Assembly (NCBI RefSeq): GCF_900044055.2
Contig: NZ_FCOX02000028.1
Span: forward strand, 46,720-110,719
From: Caballeronia calidae
GTDB taxonomy: Bacteria > Pseudomonadota > Gammaproteobacteria > Burkholderiales > Burkholderiaceae
Direction: 5' to 3'
Length of the DNA: 64,000 bases
The notes beneath the pieces were generated by a model. That model worked only from the letters and a program-made list of their open reading frames with translations. It was not told where the DNA came from and ran no database searches. A program made the position numbers and the translations under genes. Within the stretch, counting starts at the first letter, position 1. The number at the start of each line of letters is the position of its first letter. Below are positions 17,265 to 26,169 of this stretch, piece after piece.

Positions 17265-18703
17265 CCCACGATCCCCTTCACTTCGAGAAACGCCTCCAGC
17301 CCCCATTCGCCGTATTCGCGCCCATTGCCCGACTGCTTGTAACCGCCGAACGGCGAGCCGGGGTCCCACGCCGGATAGTTGACGTAGACGCTGCCCGCAC
17401 GCATCCTCATCGCGACACGCCGCGCGTGCTCCTGATCCTTCGATTGCACATAGGCCGCCAGTCCATAAGGCGTGTCATTGGCAATGGCGACTGCTTCCTC
17501 TTCATCGCGATACGGCATGATCGCGAGCACCGGCCCGAAGATCTCCTCGCGCGCGATGGTCATCGACGGGACCACGTTCGCGAACACGGTCGGCTTCACG
17601 TAATAGCCGCGCGTGAGACCGTCGGGACGTCCGAGGCCGCCCGTCACCAGCGCGGCGCCTTCCTCGATGCCGATGCCGATCAGCCGCTGCACGCGACCGA
17701 ACTGCACATCGCTGACGACGGGGCCCATCGTGGTGTCGGAAGCGTCGGCCGGTCCCACGCGATGCTTCTGCGCCGCGCGCAACGCGATCTCCACCGCCTC
17801 GTCGTGACGCGATGCAGGCACGAGCATGCGCGTCGGCGCATTGCACGATTGACCGCTGTTGCTGAAGCACGAGTTCACGCCCGCCGTCACGGCAGCCTCG
17901 AAATCGGCATCGTCGAGCAGAATGTTCGCCGACTTGCCGCCGAGCTCCTGATGCACGCGCTTCACGGTCGGCGCGGCGAGTTTCGCGATCTCGATGCCCG
18001 CGCGCGTCGATCCGGTGAACGACACCATATCGACATCCGGATGCGCGGACAGCGCCGCGCCGGCGGTCGGACCATCGCCGTTCACGAGATTGAAGACGCC
18101 TTTGGGCACGCCCGCCGCATCGACGATCTCCGCGAACAGCACCGCGTTCATCGGCGACACTTCACTGGGCTTCAGCACCACCGTGCATCCCGCGGCGAGC
18201 GCGGGCGCGACCTTGCAGACGATCTGATTGATCGGCCAGTTCCACGGCGTGATGAGCGCGGCCACGCCAACAGGCTCATGATTGACGAGCGTCGTGCCCT
18301 TCCTGCGCTGCCACTCGAATCGCTCGACCGTGCGCAGCGTTTCCTCGATATGCCGCTTGCCGAGCGCCGCTTGCCAGGCATGCGACAGCTTCTTCGGCGC
18401 GCCGATTTCGCGCGTGATGACATCGGCCATTTCGTCATAACGCGCGAGATAGGCTTCGAGCAAGCGCTGAAGCAATGCGACGCGCTCTTCCACACGCGTC
18501 TGCGAAAACGACGCGAACGCGTGCCGCGCAGCCGCCACGGCACGATCGACATCGCTTGCATCGCCGAGCGCGACTTCACCGATCGGCTGTTCCGTGCTCG
18601 GATCGATCACGGGCAAACGCGCGCTGCCGGACGGCTCGACCCATTCGCCGTCGATATAGAACTGCTGGAGATGTCGCATGGTTTCCGTTGTAAGAAGGTT
18701 CAT
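17252..18703 (-). CDS. NAD-dependent aldehyde dehydrogenase
   Basis: A 483-residue aldehyde dehydrogenase. The start at 18703 is preferred because its ATG overlaps the permease stop (ATGA). TPWNWPINQIVCKVAPALAA, the catalytic Glu in HQELGGKSANILLDD and the nucleophile Cys in FSNSGQSCNAPTRM are present; PFGGYKQSGNGREYGEWGLE is the normal C-terminal block. It would oxidise an aldehyde made from the transported amine or alcohol by the GMC and FAD oxidoreductases encoded nearby. It is the last gene of the six-gene minus-strand unit 23610-17252. Confidence 0.92.
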   Translation of the reverse strand: MNLLTTETMRHLQQFYIDGEWVEPSGSARLPVIDPSTEQPIGEVALGDASDVDRAVAAARHAFASFSQTRVEERVALLQRLLEAYLARYDEMADVITREIGAPKKLSHAWQAALGKRHIEETLRTVERFEWQRRKGTTLVNHEPVGVAALITPWNWPINQIVCKVAPALAAGCTVVLKPSEVSPMNAVLFAEIVDAAGVPKGVFNLVNGDGPTAGAALSAHPDVDMVSFTGSTRAGIEIAKLAAPTVKRVHQELGGKSANILLDDADFEAAVTAGVNSCFSNSGQSCNAPTRMLVPASRHDEAVEIALRAAQKHRVGPADASDTTMGPVVSDVQFGRVQRLIGIGIEEGAALVTGGLGRPDGLTRGYYVKPTVFANVVPSMTIAREEIFGPVLAIMPYRDEEEAVAIANDTPYGLAAYVQSKDQEHARRVAMRMRAGSVYVNYPAWDPGSPFGGYKQSGNGREYGEWGLEAFLEVKGIVGYGA

Positions 18704-19497
18704 CCGTGAGTCGCGGCGGAACGGCGGCGGCTCACGACGACGATCATCACGAGGCAAAGCGTCAACGCGGTAAGCATCGTGCTGATGGCGGCGATAGTCG
18801 GATCGATTTCATCGCGCAGCGTGACGAACATGCGACGCGTGAGCGTCTGATTATTGCCGCCGGAAATGAAGAGCGCAACGACGGTTTCGTCGAGCGCCTG
18901 AATGAACACGAACACCGCGCCTGAGATCACGCTCGCCTTGATCTGAGGCAAGGTCACCGCCATGAACGCGCGAAAGCGGTTCATGCCGAGACTGCGCGCG
19001 ACCATTTCCTGCGTGCGATCGAACGTGCGCAGGTCCGCGCCGACGGAGATCAGCACATAGGGCAAGCCGAGCATCGTATCCGCGATGATGAGCCCGCCGA
19101 GCGTGTTCACATAGCCCATCTGCGTGAAGACGAAGAACACGCCCACCGCGACGATGATGATCGGCACCATCAGCGGCAGCATCAACAGCGGACGCAGATA
19201 GCGCAAGGACCAGTGCGATCCGTACTGGATGCCGTACGCCGCCGCGATGCCGAGCGGCGTCGCGATCAGCGCCGCGCATGACGAAGCCGCGAAGGTGGTT
19301 TTGGCGGCGTCGATCCACGCGGGGTTATCGAAGAACGCGTGATACCAGCGCAACGAATACGCGGGCGGCGGAAACGTGAGAAAGCGCGCATCGGAAAACG
19401 AAAGCGGCACGACGATCACCACCGGAATCATCAGGAACGCGAGAATCAGCATCACCGATGCACCCAGGGTCACGCGACCAAGCGATATCGAATTCAT
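18700..19497 (-). CDS. ABC transporter permease, PotC type
   Basis: A 265-residue inner-membrane permease with six predicted helices. The first helix is VMLILAFLMIPVVIVVPLSF, and the EAA loop corresponds to ARSLGMNRFRAFMAVTLPQIKASVISG. It pairs with the permease at 19494-20405 and the ATPase at 22525-23610. Its start overlaps the upstream permease stop and its stop overlaps the aldehyde dehydrogenase start, both by 4 bp, giving tight translational coupling. Confidence 0.92.
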   Translation of the reverse strand: MNSISLGRVTLGASVMLILAFLMIPVVIVVPLSFSDARFLTFPPPAYSLRWYHAFFDNPAWIDAAKTTFAASSCAALIATPLGIAAAYGIQYGSHWSLRYLRPLLMLPLMVPIIIVAVGVFFVFTQMGYVNTLGGLIIADTMLGLPYVLISVGADLRTFDRTQEMVARSLGMNRFRAFMAVTLPQIKASVISGAVFVFIQALDETVVALFISGGNNQTLTRRMFVTLRDEIDPTIAAISTMLTALTLCLVMIVVVSRRRSAATHG

Positions 19498-20405
19498 TTC
19501 GCCCCCAGCGTCTTTTCGAGCGGAATCACGCGGCTCACCGCATAGAAGATCGCGAACACGCAGATGAGCAGCACCACGCTCACCGAACTCGCCGCGCCCC
19601 AGCTGTTGTAGATTTCGACATTGCGGCTCACGATCATCGACACCATCATCGACTTGCCGCCGCCCATCAGCTCCGGCGTGATGTAGAAGCCGAGGCAGAG
19701 CACGAACACGAGCGTCACGCCCGCGAGCACGCCGCTCATCGACAGCGGCAGGAACACGCGCAGGAACACATGCACAGGCGATCCGCCGAGGCTCGCGCCG
19801 GCTTGCGAGAGATTCGGCGGAATCTTCTGCATCGCGGAATACAGCGGCAGCACCATGAACGGCAAGAGGATATGCACCATCGCGATGATCGTGCCGAACT
19901 GGTTATACGAAAGCTGCAACGGACGATCGATCAGGCCCATGCCGAGCAGCGTCTTGTTGATGAGACCCGTGCGCTGCAACAGCACGAGCCATGCATACGT
20001 GCGCACGAGCACGCTGGTCCAGAACGGCAGGATCACCATGCCGAGCACGAGCGCGCTCCATCGCGGGGATATAGAAGCCGCGAAATACGCGACCGGATAG
20101 CCGAGTAATAGCGTGATCACCGTCACGATCAGGCTGAGCTTGAACGTAAGAAGAAACGTGTCGAGATACGCACCCGTGAAGACGCGCTTGTAGTTCACGA
20201 GCGAGAACACGCCATCGTGATAGAACGACTGCCACGAAAGCCATGCGAGCGGCACGACGAGCAGCACGACCACCACCAGCAGCGCGGGCGCCATCAACAA
20301 CAGCATCGTGCGGTCTTCGCGGCGTTGATGGCGCACCGAGGGGTCGATCGTGGCGGCTTGCATCACGGCGGTGTCCTGGAGAATCCGTTTGGCTATCGTC
20401 ATCAT
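19494..20405 (-). CDS. ABC transporter permease, PotB type
   Basis: A 303-residue permease. The frame is open further upstream, but the start at 20405 (MMTIAKRIL...) is supported by its ATGA overlap with the FAD oxidoreductase stop. A ~35-residue charged cytoplasmic N-terminus precedes the first helix (TMLLLMAPALLVVVVLLVVP). The coupling loop reads GASLGGSPVHVFLRVFLPLSMSG. Together with the PotC-type partner it forms the membrane channel of the polyamine-type importer. Confidence 0.92.
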   Translation of the reverse strand: MMTIAKRILQDTAVMQAATIDPSVRHQRREDRTMLLLMAPALLVVVVLLVVPLAWLSWQSFYHDGVFSLVNYKRVFTGAYLDTFLLTFKLSLIVTVITLLLGYPVAYFAASISPRWSALVLGMVILPFWTSVLVRTYAWLVLLQRTGLINKTLLGMGLIDRPLQLSYNQFGTIIAMVHILLPFMVLPLYSAMQKIPPNLSQAGASLGGSPVHVFLRVFLPLSMSGVLAGVTLVFVLCLGFYITPELMGGGKSMMVSMIVSRNVEIYNSWGAASSVSVVLLICVFAIFYAVSRVIPLEKTLGAK

Positions 20406-21736
20406 GCACCCACGGCGTCGAGAAACTGATACCACGCGGCGACGAGCCTCACGCCCGGCGCGCGCAGCGCATGGAACGGCACGGGCCGCAAGCCGTCCTG
20501 CGCGAGCAGCGCAAGCTCGGGCCTTTCGCCGAGCGCGAGCGCCGCCGCGTGCTGGCCGACGAGACTCGCCATCGCGACGCCCGCGCCGTTGTAGCCGAGA
20601 CAGAACGTCGTGGCATCGTCGCTGCGCCCGACATGCGGCAGCGCATTGAAGGTCATGCCGACATAACCCGACCAGCGATATTCCACCGGCACGTCCCTGA
20701 GTTGCGGAAAGAGCGCGACCATCGCGCGTTGCAGTGCATCGAAGCCGGTCGGCTCGCCTTCCTTGCCGAACGCATCGCGGCCGCCGAACAGCATGCGGCC
20801 ATCGACCTTGCGAAACCACTTCATCATGCGCCGCGTTTCGGTGTAGCTGCGGCGATTGACCATGAGTTGCGCGTCCAGCTCGGGCGATAGAGGCGCGGTC
20901 GCGATCATCGCGCTTCGGAACGGCACGAGTTCGCGATGATACGAAGCCGTCGCATCGGTCAGATTCGAATACGCATTCGTTGCGACGATCACCTGCTTCG
21001 CGCGCACATTTCCACCGGGCGCTTTCAACAGCACGCGGCCGTCTTGCACGCGCGACATGTCGATGACAGGCGTCGCTTCGTAGATTGGCACGCCGCGCGA
21101 GACAAGACCCGCCGCGATGCCCCGCACATATTCGAGCGGCAGAATCGTGCCTGCGTCCGCGCTCAGCACGCCGCCGACGAAACCCTTCGAGCCCGTCTCA
21201 TGCTCGACTTCGGCGCGCGATTGAACGGTCATCGACGTATCGTTGAGCGTCGTGCGCACCCAGTCCGCTTCGGCGCATATCGACGCAAGCGCGCGCTCCG
21301 TATGCGCGCAACGCAAGCTGCCCGTATGCTCGAAACGCGCGCGCGTGAGCTTGAACTCGTCGATGAACGCCTCGACGGTGCGCACGCCATCATGCGCGAG
21401 CCGATGCATGCGCTTCGCGACATCGATGCCATGCGCGCTCGCGATCGCCGGAAACGACAGCCGGAACTTCGACGACACCACGCCGCCATTGCGCCCGCTC
21501 GCGCCCCAGCCGACCGGATTCGCATCGAGCACCGCGCATTCGACGCCGCGCTTTTGCAGCGCATACGCGGCGCTCAAGCCCGAATAACCCGCGCCGATGA
21601 TCGCCACTTCCACATCGATATCGCGTGCGAGCGGCGCGCCCGTGCTGACCGGCGCGTCCATCGTCGGCACGCGCGCGGCCATCGCCCGCCACAGCGATTC
21701 GGGTTGCGGGCGAAGCGGAGTGGTCGGGGCGCGCAT
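20402..21736 (-). CDS. FAD-dependent amine/amino-acid oxidoreductase (DadA/PuuB-like)
   Basis: A 444-residue flavoprotein; the start at 21736 places the dinucleotide motif VAIIGAGYSGLSAAYAL at residues 45-61. NPVGWGASGRNGGVVSS and the C-terminal RWSGYVGMTFNALPHVG...LGYNGAGVAMASLVGQ are typical of the glycine/D-amino-acid oxidase family that includes gamma-glutamylputrescine oxidase. It would oxidatively deaminate or dealkylate an imported amine. The HAD gene ends 2 bp upstream and the permease start overlaps its stop. A paralogue with the same HAD neighbour is at 33351-34631. Confidence 0.9.
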   Translation of the reverse strand: MRAPTTPLRPQPESLWRAMAARVPTMDAPVSTGAPLARDIDVEVAIIGAGYSGLSAAYALQKRGVECAVLDANPVGWGASGRNGGVVSSKFRLSFPAIASAHGIDVAKRMHRLAHDGVRTVEAFIDEFKLTRARFEHTGSLRCAHTERALASICAEADWVRTTLNDTSMTVQSRAEVEHETGSKGFVGGVLSADAGTILPLEYVRGIAAGLVSRGVPIYEATPVIDMSRVQDGRVLLKAPGGNVRAKQVIVATNAYSNLTDATASYHRELVPFRSAMIATAPLSPELDAQLMVNRRSYTETRRMMKWFRKVDGRMLFGGRDAFGKEGEPTGFDALQRAMVALFPQLRDVPVEYRWSGYVGMTFNALPHVGRSDDATTFCLGYNGAGVAMASLVGQHAAALALGERPELALLAQDGLRPVPFHALRAPGVRLVAAWYQFLDAVGA

Positions 21737-21738
21737 CG

Positions 21739-22452
21739 TCACGCGGCGGCGCGAACTGCGTCGTCGACGGCATCCGCGAGCGCGGCGAGCGTCGCGAACT
21801 TCCAGGTGGGCGTCGTCACGCTTTCGGGCACCGGCGTCGCGCCGAAGCCCTTCATGCCCTGACGCCGCTCGATCCAGCACGTCGCATAGCCGAGCTTCGT
21901 CGCGATACCGATATCGTGATACTGGCTCTGCGCCGTATGCAGGATCTCCTCGAACTTGTAGCCGAACGCGGCCTGACGCCCGCGGTTATAGGCGAAGAAT
22001 TGCGGATCGGGCTTCGCGACGCCGGTTTCATCGCAGCACACGGTATCGTCGAAGGGATTGCCGAGCGTGTGCGCGTATGCCGACAACGCGACACGATCCG
22101 CATTCGTCATCGCCACCAGACGGAAGTGCTTGCGCAGACGCTTCAACGCGGCAACGGAATCCTCGAACGCGGGCCATTCGAGCACGTCGCGCTGAAACGC
22201 AGCGGCGGATTGCGCGTCATCGGGCAGGCCGAGCTTCTTCGCGAGGTGCAGGTACACGTTCGCCATCTCATGGCTCGAACGTCCCGGATACTTCGCGCGC
22301 CCTTCCATGTACGGCTCGAAGATCTGGTCGTCGGTGAGGTCCTTCGCCTTCGGCCCGCCCAGACGGCGCACGGAATCCAGCACGCCCTTTTCGAAGTTGA
22401 TCAGCGTGCCGACGACATCGAACGTCAGGACCTTGAAATCGGTGAGATTCAT
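21739..22452 (-). CDS. Haloacid dehalogenase type II-like HAD hydrolase
   Basis: A 237-residue HAD protein. Motif I is FDVVGTL with the nucleophile at Asp12, motif II is in AMTNADR and the lysine motif is in GVAKPDPQFF; a helical cap lies between residues 20 and 110. This matches 2-haloacid dehalogenase type II, but several members are phosphatases. It precedes the FAD oxidoreductase by 2 bp, and the same HAD-FAD pair recurs at 33351-35322, so it probably acts on an intermediate of the amine pathway rather than on a haloacid (inference). Confidence 0.85.
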   Translation of the reverse strand: MNLTDFKVLTFDVVGTLINFEKGVLDSVRRLGGPKAKDLTDDQIFEPYMEGRAKYPGRSSHEMANVYLHLAKKLGLPDDAQSAAAFQRDVLEWPAFEDSVAALKRLRKHFRLVAMTNADRVALSAYAHTLGNPFDDTVCCDETGVAKPDPQFFAYNRGRQAAFGYKFEEILHTAQSQYHDIGIATKLGYATCWIERRQGMKGFGATPVPESVTTPTWKFATLAALADAVDDAVRAAA

Positions 22453-22524
22453 TGCTTCATCCTCTACGGGTTGCGCATCTACGTTTGCAGTCGGAATCGC
22501 CCGTGCACAGGCGGTGAGAAGAAA

Positions 22525-23610
22525 TCAGGCCGACACGACGATCGTGTCTTGCGGATCGAGCGCGACGGTCATGAACGCACCCGGCGCGGGAATGCGCTTG
22601 CGCGCTTCATGGCTGCCGGGTTGCCGGAGACTGATCGCGGTGCCGTCGGCGAGCGCGGCGAACACACGCAGGCTTTCGCCTTGATAGAGCACTTCGGTCA
22701 CGCGGCAGGAAAGGCGGTTGGCATTCGCATGACGATTCTCGCCGTCGATGACGAGCTTTTCCGTTTGCACCGCGAGAAGCAGCTTTTCGCCGCGCGGCAA
22801 GGGATGCGCGGTGCGAAGAACGGTATCGCCGAGGCGCACGGCATCGTCGCCGGCGCGCGTGACATCGAGCATCGTCGCTTCGCCGATGAAGCTCGCGACG
22901 AACGCATCGCAGGGACGGTCATACAGGCGCTCCGGCGTATCGATCTGCACGAGCCTGCCGTCCTTCAATACGGCGACGCGATCGCTCATCGTGAGCGCCT
23001 CGCGCTGATCGTGCGTCACGTTGACGATGGTCGCGCCAAGCTGGCGATGCAGCCTGCGCAATTCGATCTGCATGGTCTCGCGCAATTGCTTGTCGAGCGC
23101 GGAGAGCGGCTCGTCCATCAGGATCAGTTGCGGTTGAAACACGATTGCGCGCGCAAGCGCCACGCGTTGTTTCTGTCCGCCCGAAAGCTGATGAATGCTG
23201 CGGCTTTCATAACCTTTGAGCTCGACCATCGCGAGGGCATCCGCGACGCGCTTCGCCCACGTCGACTTCGGCTCACGACGCGCGCGCAACGAGAACGCGA
23301 CGTTCTCGCCGACCGTCATGTGCGGAAAGAGCGCGTAGTTCTGAAACACGATGCCGATATCGCGCTTGTGTGGCGGCGCAAATGTAATGTCACGCTCGCC
23401 GACCCACACGCTGCCCGAGGACGGCTGAACGAAGCCGCCGAGAATGCCGAGCAGCGTCGTCTTGCCGGAACCCGAAGGCCCGAGCAGCGAGACGAACTCG
23501 CCGGGCGCGATATCGAGCGATACGTCCTCGAGCGCTGTCACCGCGCCGTAGCGCTTGGTGGCGGACCTGATCGACACTCCGGTTTTCGCGCGTACGTCCA
23601 TGTCGTTCAT
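22525..23610 (-). CDS. ABC transporter ATP-binding protein, PotA type
   Basis: A 361-residue ATPase. Walker A is GPSGSGKTT, the signature is LSGGQKQRVALARA, Walker B is LILMDEPLSALD, and the H-loop is NVTHDQREAL. About 100 C-terminal residues form the TOBE domain typical of PotA/MalK-type importers. It is first in the minus-strand unit that continues with HAD, FAD oxidoreductase, two permeases and aldehyde dehydrogenase; 72 bp separate it from the HAD gene. It is divergent from the LysR gene at 23702, with a two-part operator in the 91-bp gap. Confidence 0.93.
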   Translation of the reverse strand: MNDMDVRAKTGVSIRSATKRYGAVTALEDVSLDIAPGEFVSLLGPSGSGKTTLLGILGGFVQPSSGSVWVGERDITFAPPHKRDIGIVFQNYALFPHMTVGENVAFSLRARREPKSTWAKRVADALAMVELKGYESRSIHQLSGGQKQRVALARAIVFQPQLILMDEPLSALDKQLRETMQIELRRLHRQLGATIVNVTHDQREALTMSDRVAVLKDGRLVQIDTPERLYDRPCDAFVASFIGEATMLDVTRAGDDAVRLGDTVLRTAHPLPRGEKLLLAVQTEKLVIDGENRHANANRLSCRVTEVLYQGESLRVFAALADGTAISLRQPGSHEARKRIPAPGAFMTVALDPQDTIVVSA

Positions 23611-23661
23611 CTCGTCAGAAAGAGAGCGGTTGGGAAAATACTAAGTCGCGATGTTTTTGAC

Positions 23662-23704
23662 GGCAATTCCAAAATTGTTGGATCGGGCATAACATGAAGT
23701 CATG
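23662..23704. promoter_or_regulatory. Two-part operator in the LysR/ATPase divergent promoter
   Basis: GGCAATTCCAAAATTGTTGG (23662-23681, with CAATT..AATTG symmetry) and CATAACATGAAGTCATG (23688-23704) are separated by 6 bp. The second block covers the start codon of the LysR gene, a natural arrangement for autorepression. Read towards the ATPase gene, the order and spacing equal those at 14285-14327 upstream of the binding-protein gene. Confidence 0.6.
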
Positions 23705-24673
23705 CCAAACCTTCGAAGAAAACTGCCCAGCGCGAATGCGCTTTTCGTATTCGAGGCCGCCGCGCGCTGCGGGAATTTCACACGCGCCGCACAAGAGCTT
23801 TATGTGAGTCAGCCGGCCGTCAGCCGCATGCTCGCGCGCATGGAAGACCATATCGGCGTGCGGCTCTTCGAGCGCGTGCGCGGCGGCATCGAACTCACGG
23901 AAAGCGGCGAGATTCTTTATCGCAAGATATCGGAAGGCTTCAGCGGCATCGAGAGCGCGATCCGCGAAATCGAGGCGCGCGCGACGGGCATCGAAACGGT
24001 CACGCTGTCGGTGTCCACGGGCTTCACCACGCATTGGCTGATGCCACGCATGAGCCGTCTGAATGAGGCGTTTCCTTCCGTCGATCTGCGGTTTCAACTG
24101 ATATCGGGGCGTATCGGCGGGCCGCTCGTCGATGTCGATCTCGGCATGCGTTTTCTGCATGATGAAGAGATCGATGAAAACGCCGTGCTCGTGATGCCCG
24201 AAATGCTTTTGCCGCTTTGCAATCCGCGTTATCACGAACTCGCGCAAACCGATGCGGCGCGCGCGCATGGCGATACGGTCATCGTCATGGATGACGAGGA
24301 ACGCGGCTGGCATGAACGCTTTCATGCGTTCGCCGAAAAGGAGCGTCATGCGGCGGGCATGTTGCGCTTCAACGATTACGCGATCGTCGTGCAGGCGGCG
24401 CTGCTCGGCCAGGGCATCGCGCTCGGATGGCTGAACGTGACATCGCACTGGCTCGCGCAAGGCGCGCTCGTGCCGACCGAAGAAGAGCTGATCGTCACGA
24501 GCCGGCGCTGTTGTCTGCTCACGCCGCCGAACCGGCCCGTGCGGCCCATCGTCGCCGATGTGCGCGAATGGATCATCCAGGAAGCGCTAAGCGACATGCG
24601 CGTCGTCGAGAGCAAATACCCGCGGCTCTGCTTGCGCGACGCGCTTCATCAGACCGGCATCGAACTCGGCTGA
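23702..24673 (+). CDS. LysR family transcriptional regulator (GcvA-like)
   Basis: A 323-residue LysR protein. Residues 8-65 hold the helix-turn-helix (FTRAAQELYVSQPAVSRMLARMEDHIGVRLFER); the effector domain begins near residue 95. It resembles GcvA-type regulators in the LPSANALFVFEAAARCGNFT opening and in the tail GQGIALGWLNVT. It is divergent from the PotA-type operon and its own start codon lies inside the proposed operator. It is a paralogue of the regulator at 41938-42933. The 3' end overlaps the convergent AraC-type gene by 87 bp. Confidence 0.93.
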   Translation: MPNLRRKLPSANALFVFEAAARCGNFTRAAQELYVSQPAVSRMLARMEDHIGVRLFERVRGGIELTESGEILYRKISEGFSGIESAIREIEARATGIETVTLSVSTGFTTHWLMPRMSRLNEAFPSVDLRFQLISGRIGGPLVDVDLGMRFLHDEEIDENAVLVMPEMLLPLCNPRYHELAQTDAARAHGDTVIVMDDEERGWHERFHAFAEKERHAAGMLRFNDYAIVVQAALLGQGIALGWLNVTSHWLAQGALVPTEEELIVTSRRCCLLTPPNRPVRPIVADVREWIIQEALSDMRVVESKYPRLCLRDALHQTGIELG

Positions 24674-25003
24674 GCGCGCTTTCTTGCGCGTGCGCTCGAC
24701 AAAGGCGCTCGGCGTCATGCCGCACAACCGCTTGAAATGCCGCGCCAGATGGCTTTGATCGAAGAAGCCCACTTCCGTCGCGACGACGGACCCCGGCACG
24801 CCCGCGAGCAACAAGGTCTGCGCGCGCCGCACGCGCAATTCGCACAGGTACTTGTAAGGCGAAAGCCCGAATTGCTCGCGAAACACGGTCGCAAAACGCG
24901 ACACGCTCAGCGCCGAGAGATCCGCGAGTTGCGCAAGGCTCACGGTCTTGTCGAAATTGGCTTCGATATAGGCGAGCGCGTCGACGAGATTGGCTTGGCT
25001 CAT
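24587..25003 (-). CDS. AraC-type regulator consisting of the DNA-binding domain only
   Basis: A 138-residue protein with just the double helix-turn-helix of AraC/XylS proteins: VSLAQLADLSALSVSRFATVFREQFGLSPYKYL and EVGFFDQSHLARHFKRLCGMTPSAFVE. No ligand-binding domain precedes it, since its ATG at 25003 overlaps the stop of the FAD subunit gene (ATGA). It is the last gene of the long minus-strand operon and probably gives feedback control of it. The last ~30 residues overlap the LysR gene and look disordered; the stop is as read. Confidence 0.9.
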   Translation of the reverse strand: MSQANLVDALAYIEANFDKTVSLAQLADLSALSVSRFATVFREQFGLSPYKYLCELRVRRAQTLLLAGVPGSVVATEVGFFDQSHLARHFKRLCGMTPSAFVERTRKKARSAEFDAGLMKRVAQAEPRVFALDDAHVA

Positions 25004-26169
25004 GGCGAAGTCTCGGAGATGACCGATTCGGCGTGCGTCGACGGAGCGCGCTGAAATCGTCTGATGGAAAACGAAGCGAGATCGATGGGCGTGCTGCCGG
25101 TATCGAGCAATTCCGCGAGCGTTTCACCGACGCCCGGGCCGATCTGAAAGCCCGATCCGCTGAAGCCGAATGCATAGAAGAGACCATCGGCTTTCGAACT
25201 CGGGCCGATCACCGGCTCCGAATCCGGCAGATAACTTTCGACGCCGCTCCACACCCGAATCACATGGAGCGGGCGCATCGAGGGCACCATGCGGCGAAAC
25301 TGCGCCATCTGCGCGACGGTGTTGTCGGGCAGCACGGAAGCGCGTCGCGTGCCTGCATCGGCGGGACCGGGCGGGCCACCGCCGAGCACGATATTGCCGC
25401 GCGGAATCTGCCGGAAATACACGCTCTCTTCCTTGATCGACGTGTACACGCCCATCGAGAACTTGAAGACGTAAGGCACGGGTTCCGTCACGGCCATCTG
25501 CGGGCCGCGTGCGGTGAGCGGCACGGGCTCGCCGAATTGCGTTGATAGCGCGTTGGCCCATGCGCCCGCGCAGATCAGCACTTGCTCCGCGCGATATACG
25601 CCGCCCGTTGCGGTGTCCACGCGAAAGCCTCCCGCCTCTTTCTCGACGCGCACCACGTCCACGTTCTCGACGATGTGCGCGCCGAGCCGCGCCGCCGCGC
25701 GTCCGAAAGCGGGCGCGGCGAGACGCGGATTCGCGTGACCATCGAGCGGCGAGATGGATGCGGCGAGCACGTCGCGGCCGAGAAACGGAAAGCGCCTGAA
25801 CATCGCCACGCCTTCGAGCACTTCGAGATCGAGACCGTAGTCGCGCGCATCGGCGGCATAGCGGTGAAAATATTCCGCGTCATGCGCGTTATAGCACACG
25901 CGCGTATGACCCGATGGCAGGAACTCGACATCCTCGCCGAGCAATTCGCGCGAACGCCGCCATGTTTCGAGCGCGCGATTCGACATCGCGAGTTGTTCGA
26001 GCGCGCGTCCTTGCCGGCGCACGCCGCCGAAGTTCACGCCGCTCGCCTGCTGTCCGGTCAAACCGCGTTCGAGCACGATCACCGAGCGCTGGCGCCGGCG
26101 CAGAAAGAAGGCGGTCGTCGTGCCGACGATACCGCCGCCGATCACGATCACATCGGCGCGCTCGCTCAT
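25000..26169 (-). CDS. FAD-binding oxidoreductase, HcnC/opine oxidase beta-type subunit
   Basis: A 389-residue flavoprotein starting with MSERADVIVIGGGIVGTTTAFFL. The sarcosine-oxidase/DAO-like fold is shown by the GxGxxG motif and the C-terminal VESYLPDSEPVIGPSSKADGLFYAFGFSGSGFQIGPGVGE. It forms, with the two preceding genes, a three-part set like HcnABC, octopine/nopaline oxidases and D-hydroxyproline dehydrogenase: this subunit carries the substrate-oxidising FAD. Starts and stops overlap by 4 bp on both sides. The neighbouring dipeptide-type transporter favours an opine or modified amino acid as substrate (inference). Confidence 0.9.
   Translation of the reverse strand: MSERADVIVIGGGIVGTTTAFFLRRRQRSVIVLERGLTGQQASGVNFGGVRRQGRALEQLAMSNRALETWRRSRELLGEDVEFLPSGHTRVCYNAHDAEYFHRYAADARDYGLDLEVLEGVAMFRRFPFLGRDVLAASISPLDGHANPRLAAPAFGRAAARLGAHIVENVDVVRVEKEAGGFRVDTATGGVYRAEQVLICAGAWANALSTQFGEPVPLTARGPQMAVTEPVPYVFKFSMGVYTSIKEESVYFRQIPRGNIVLGGGPPGPADAGTRRASVLPDNTVAQMAQFRRMVPSMRPLHVIRVWSGVESYLPDSEPVIGPSSKADGLFYAFGFSGSGFQIGPGVGETLAELLDTGSTPIDLASFSIRRFQRAPSTHAESVISETSP

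Noticed and set aside
21739..22452. Loss of the HAD second aspartate (DVVGTL)
   Set aside because: Type II haloacid dehalogenase-like proteins normally lack that second Asp (DAYGTL), so this is not a defect.
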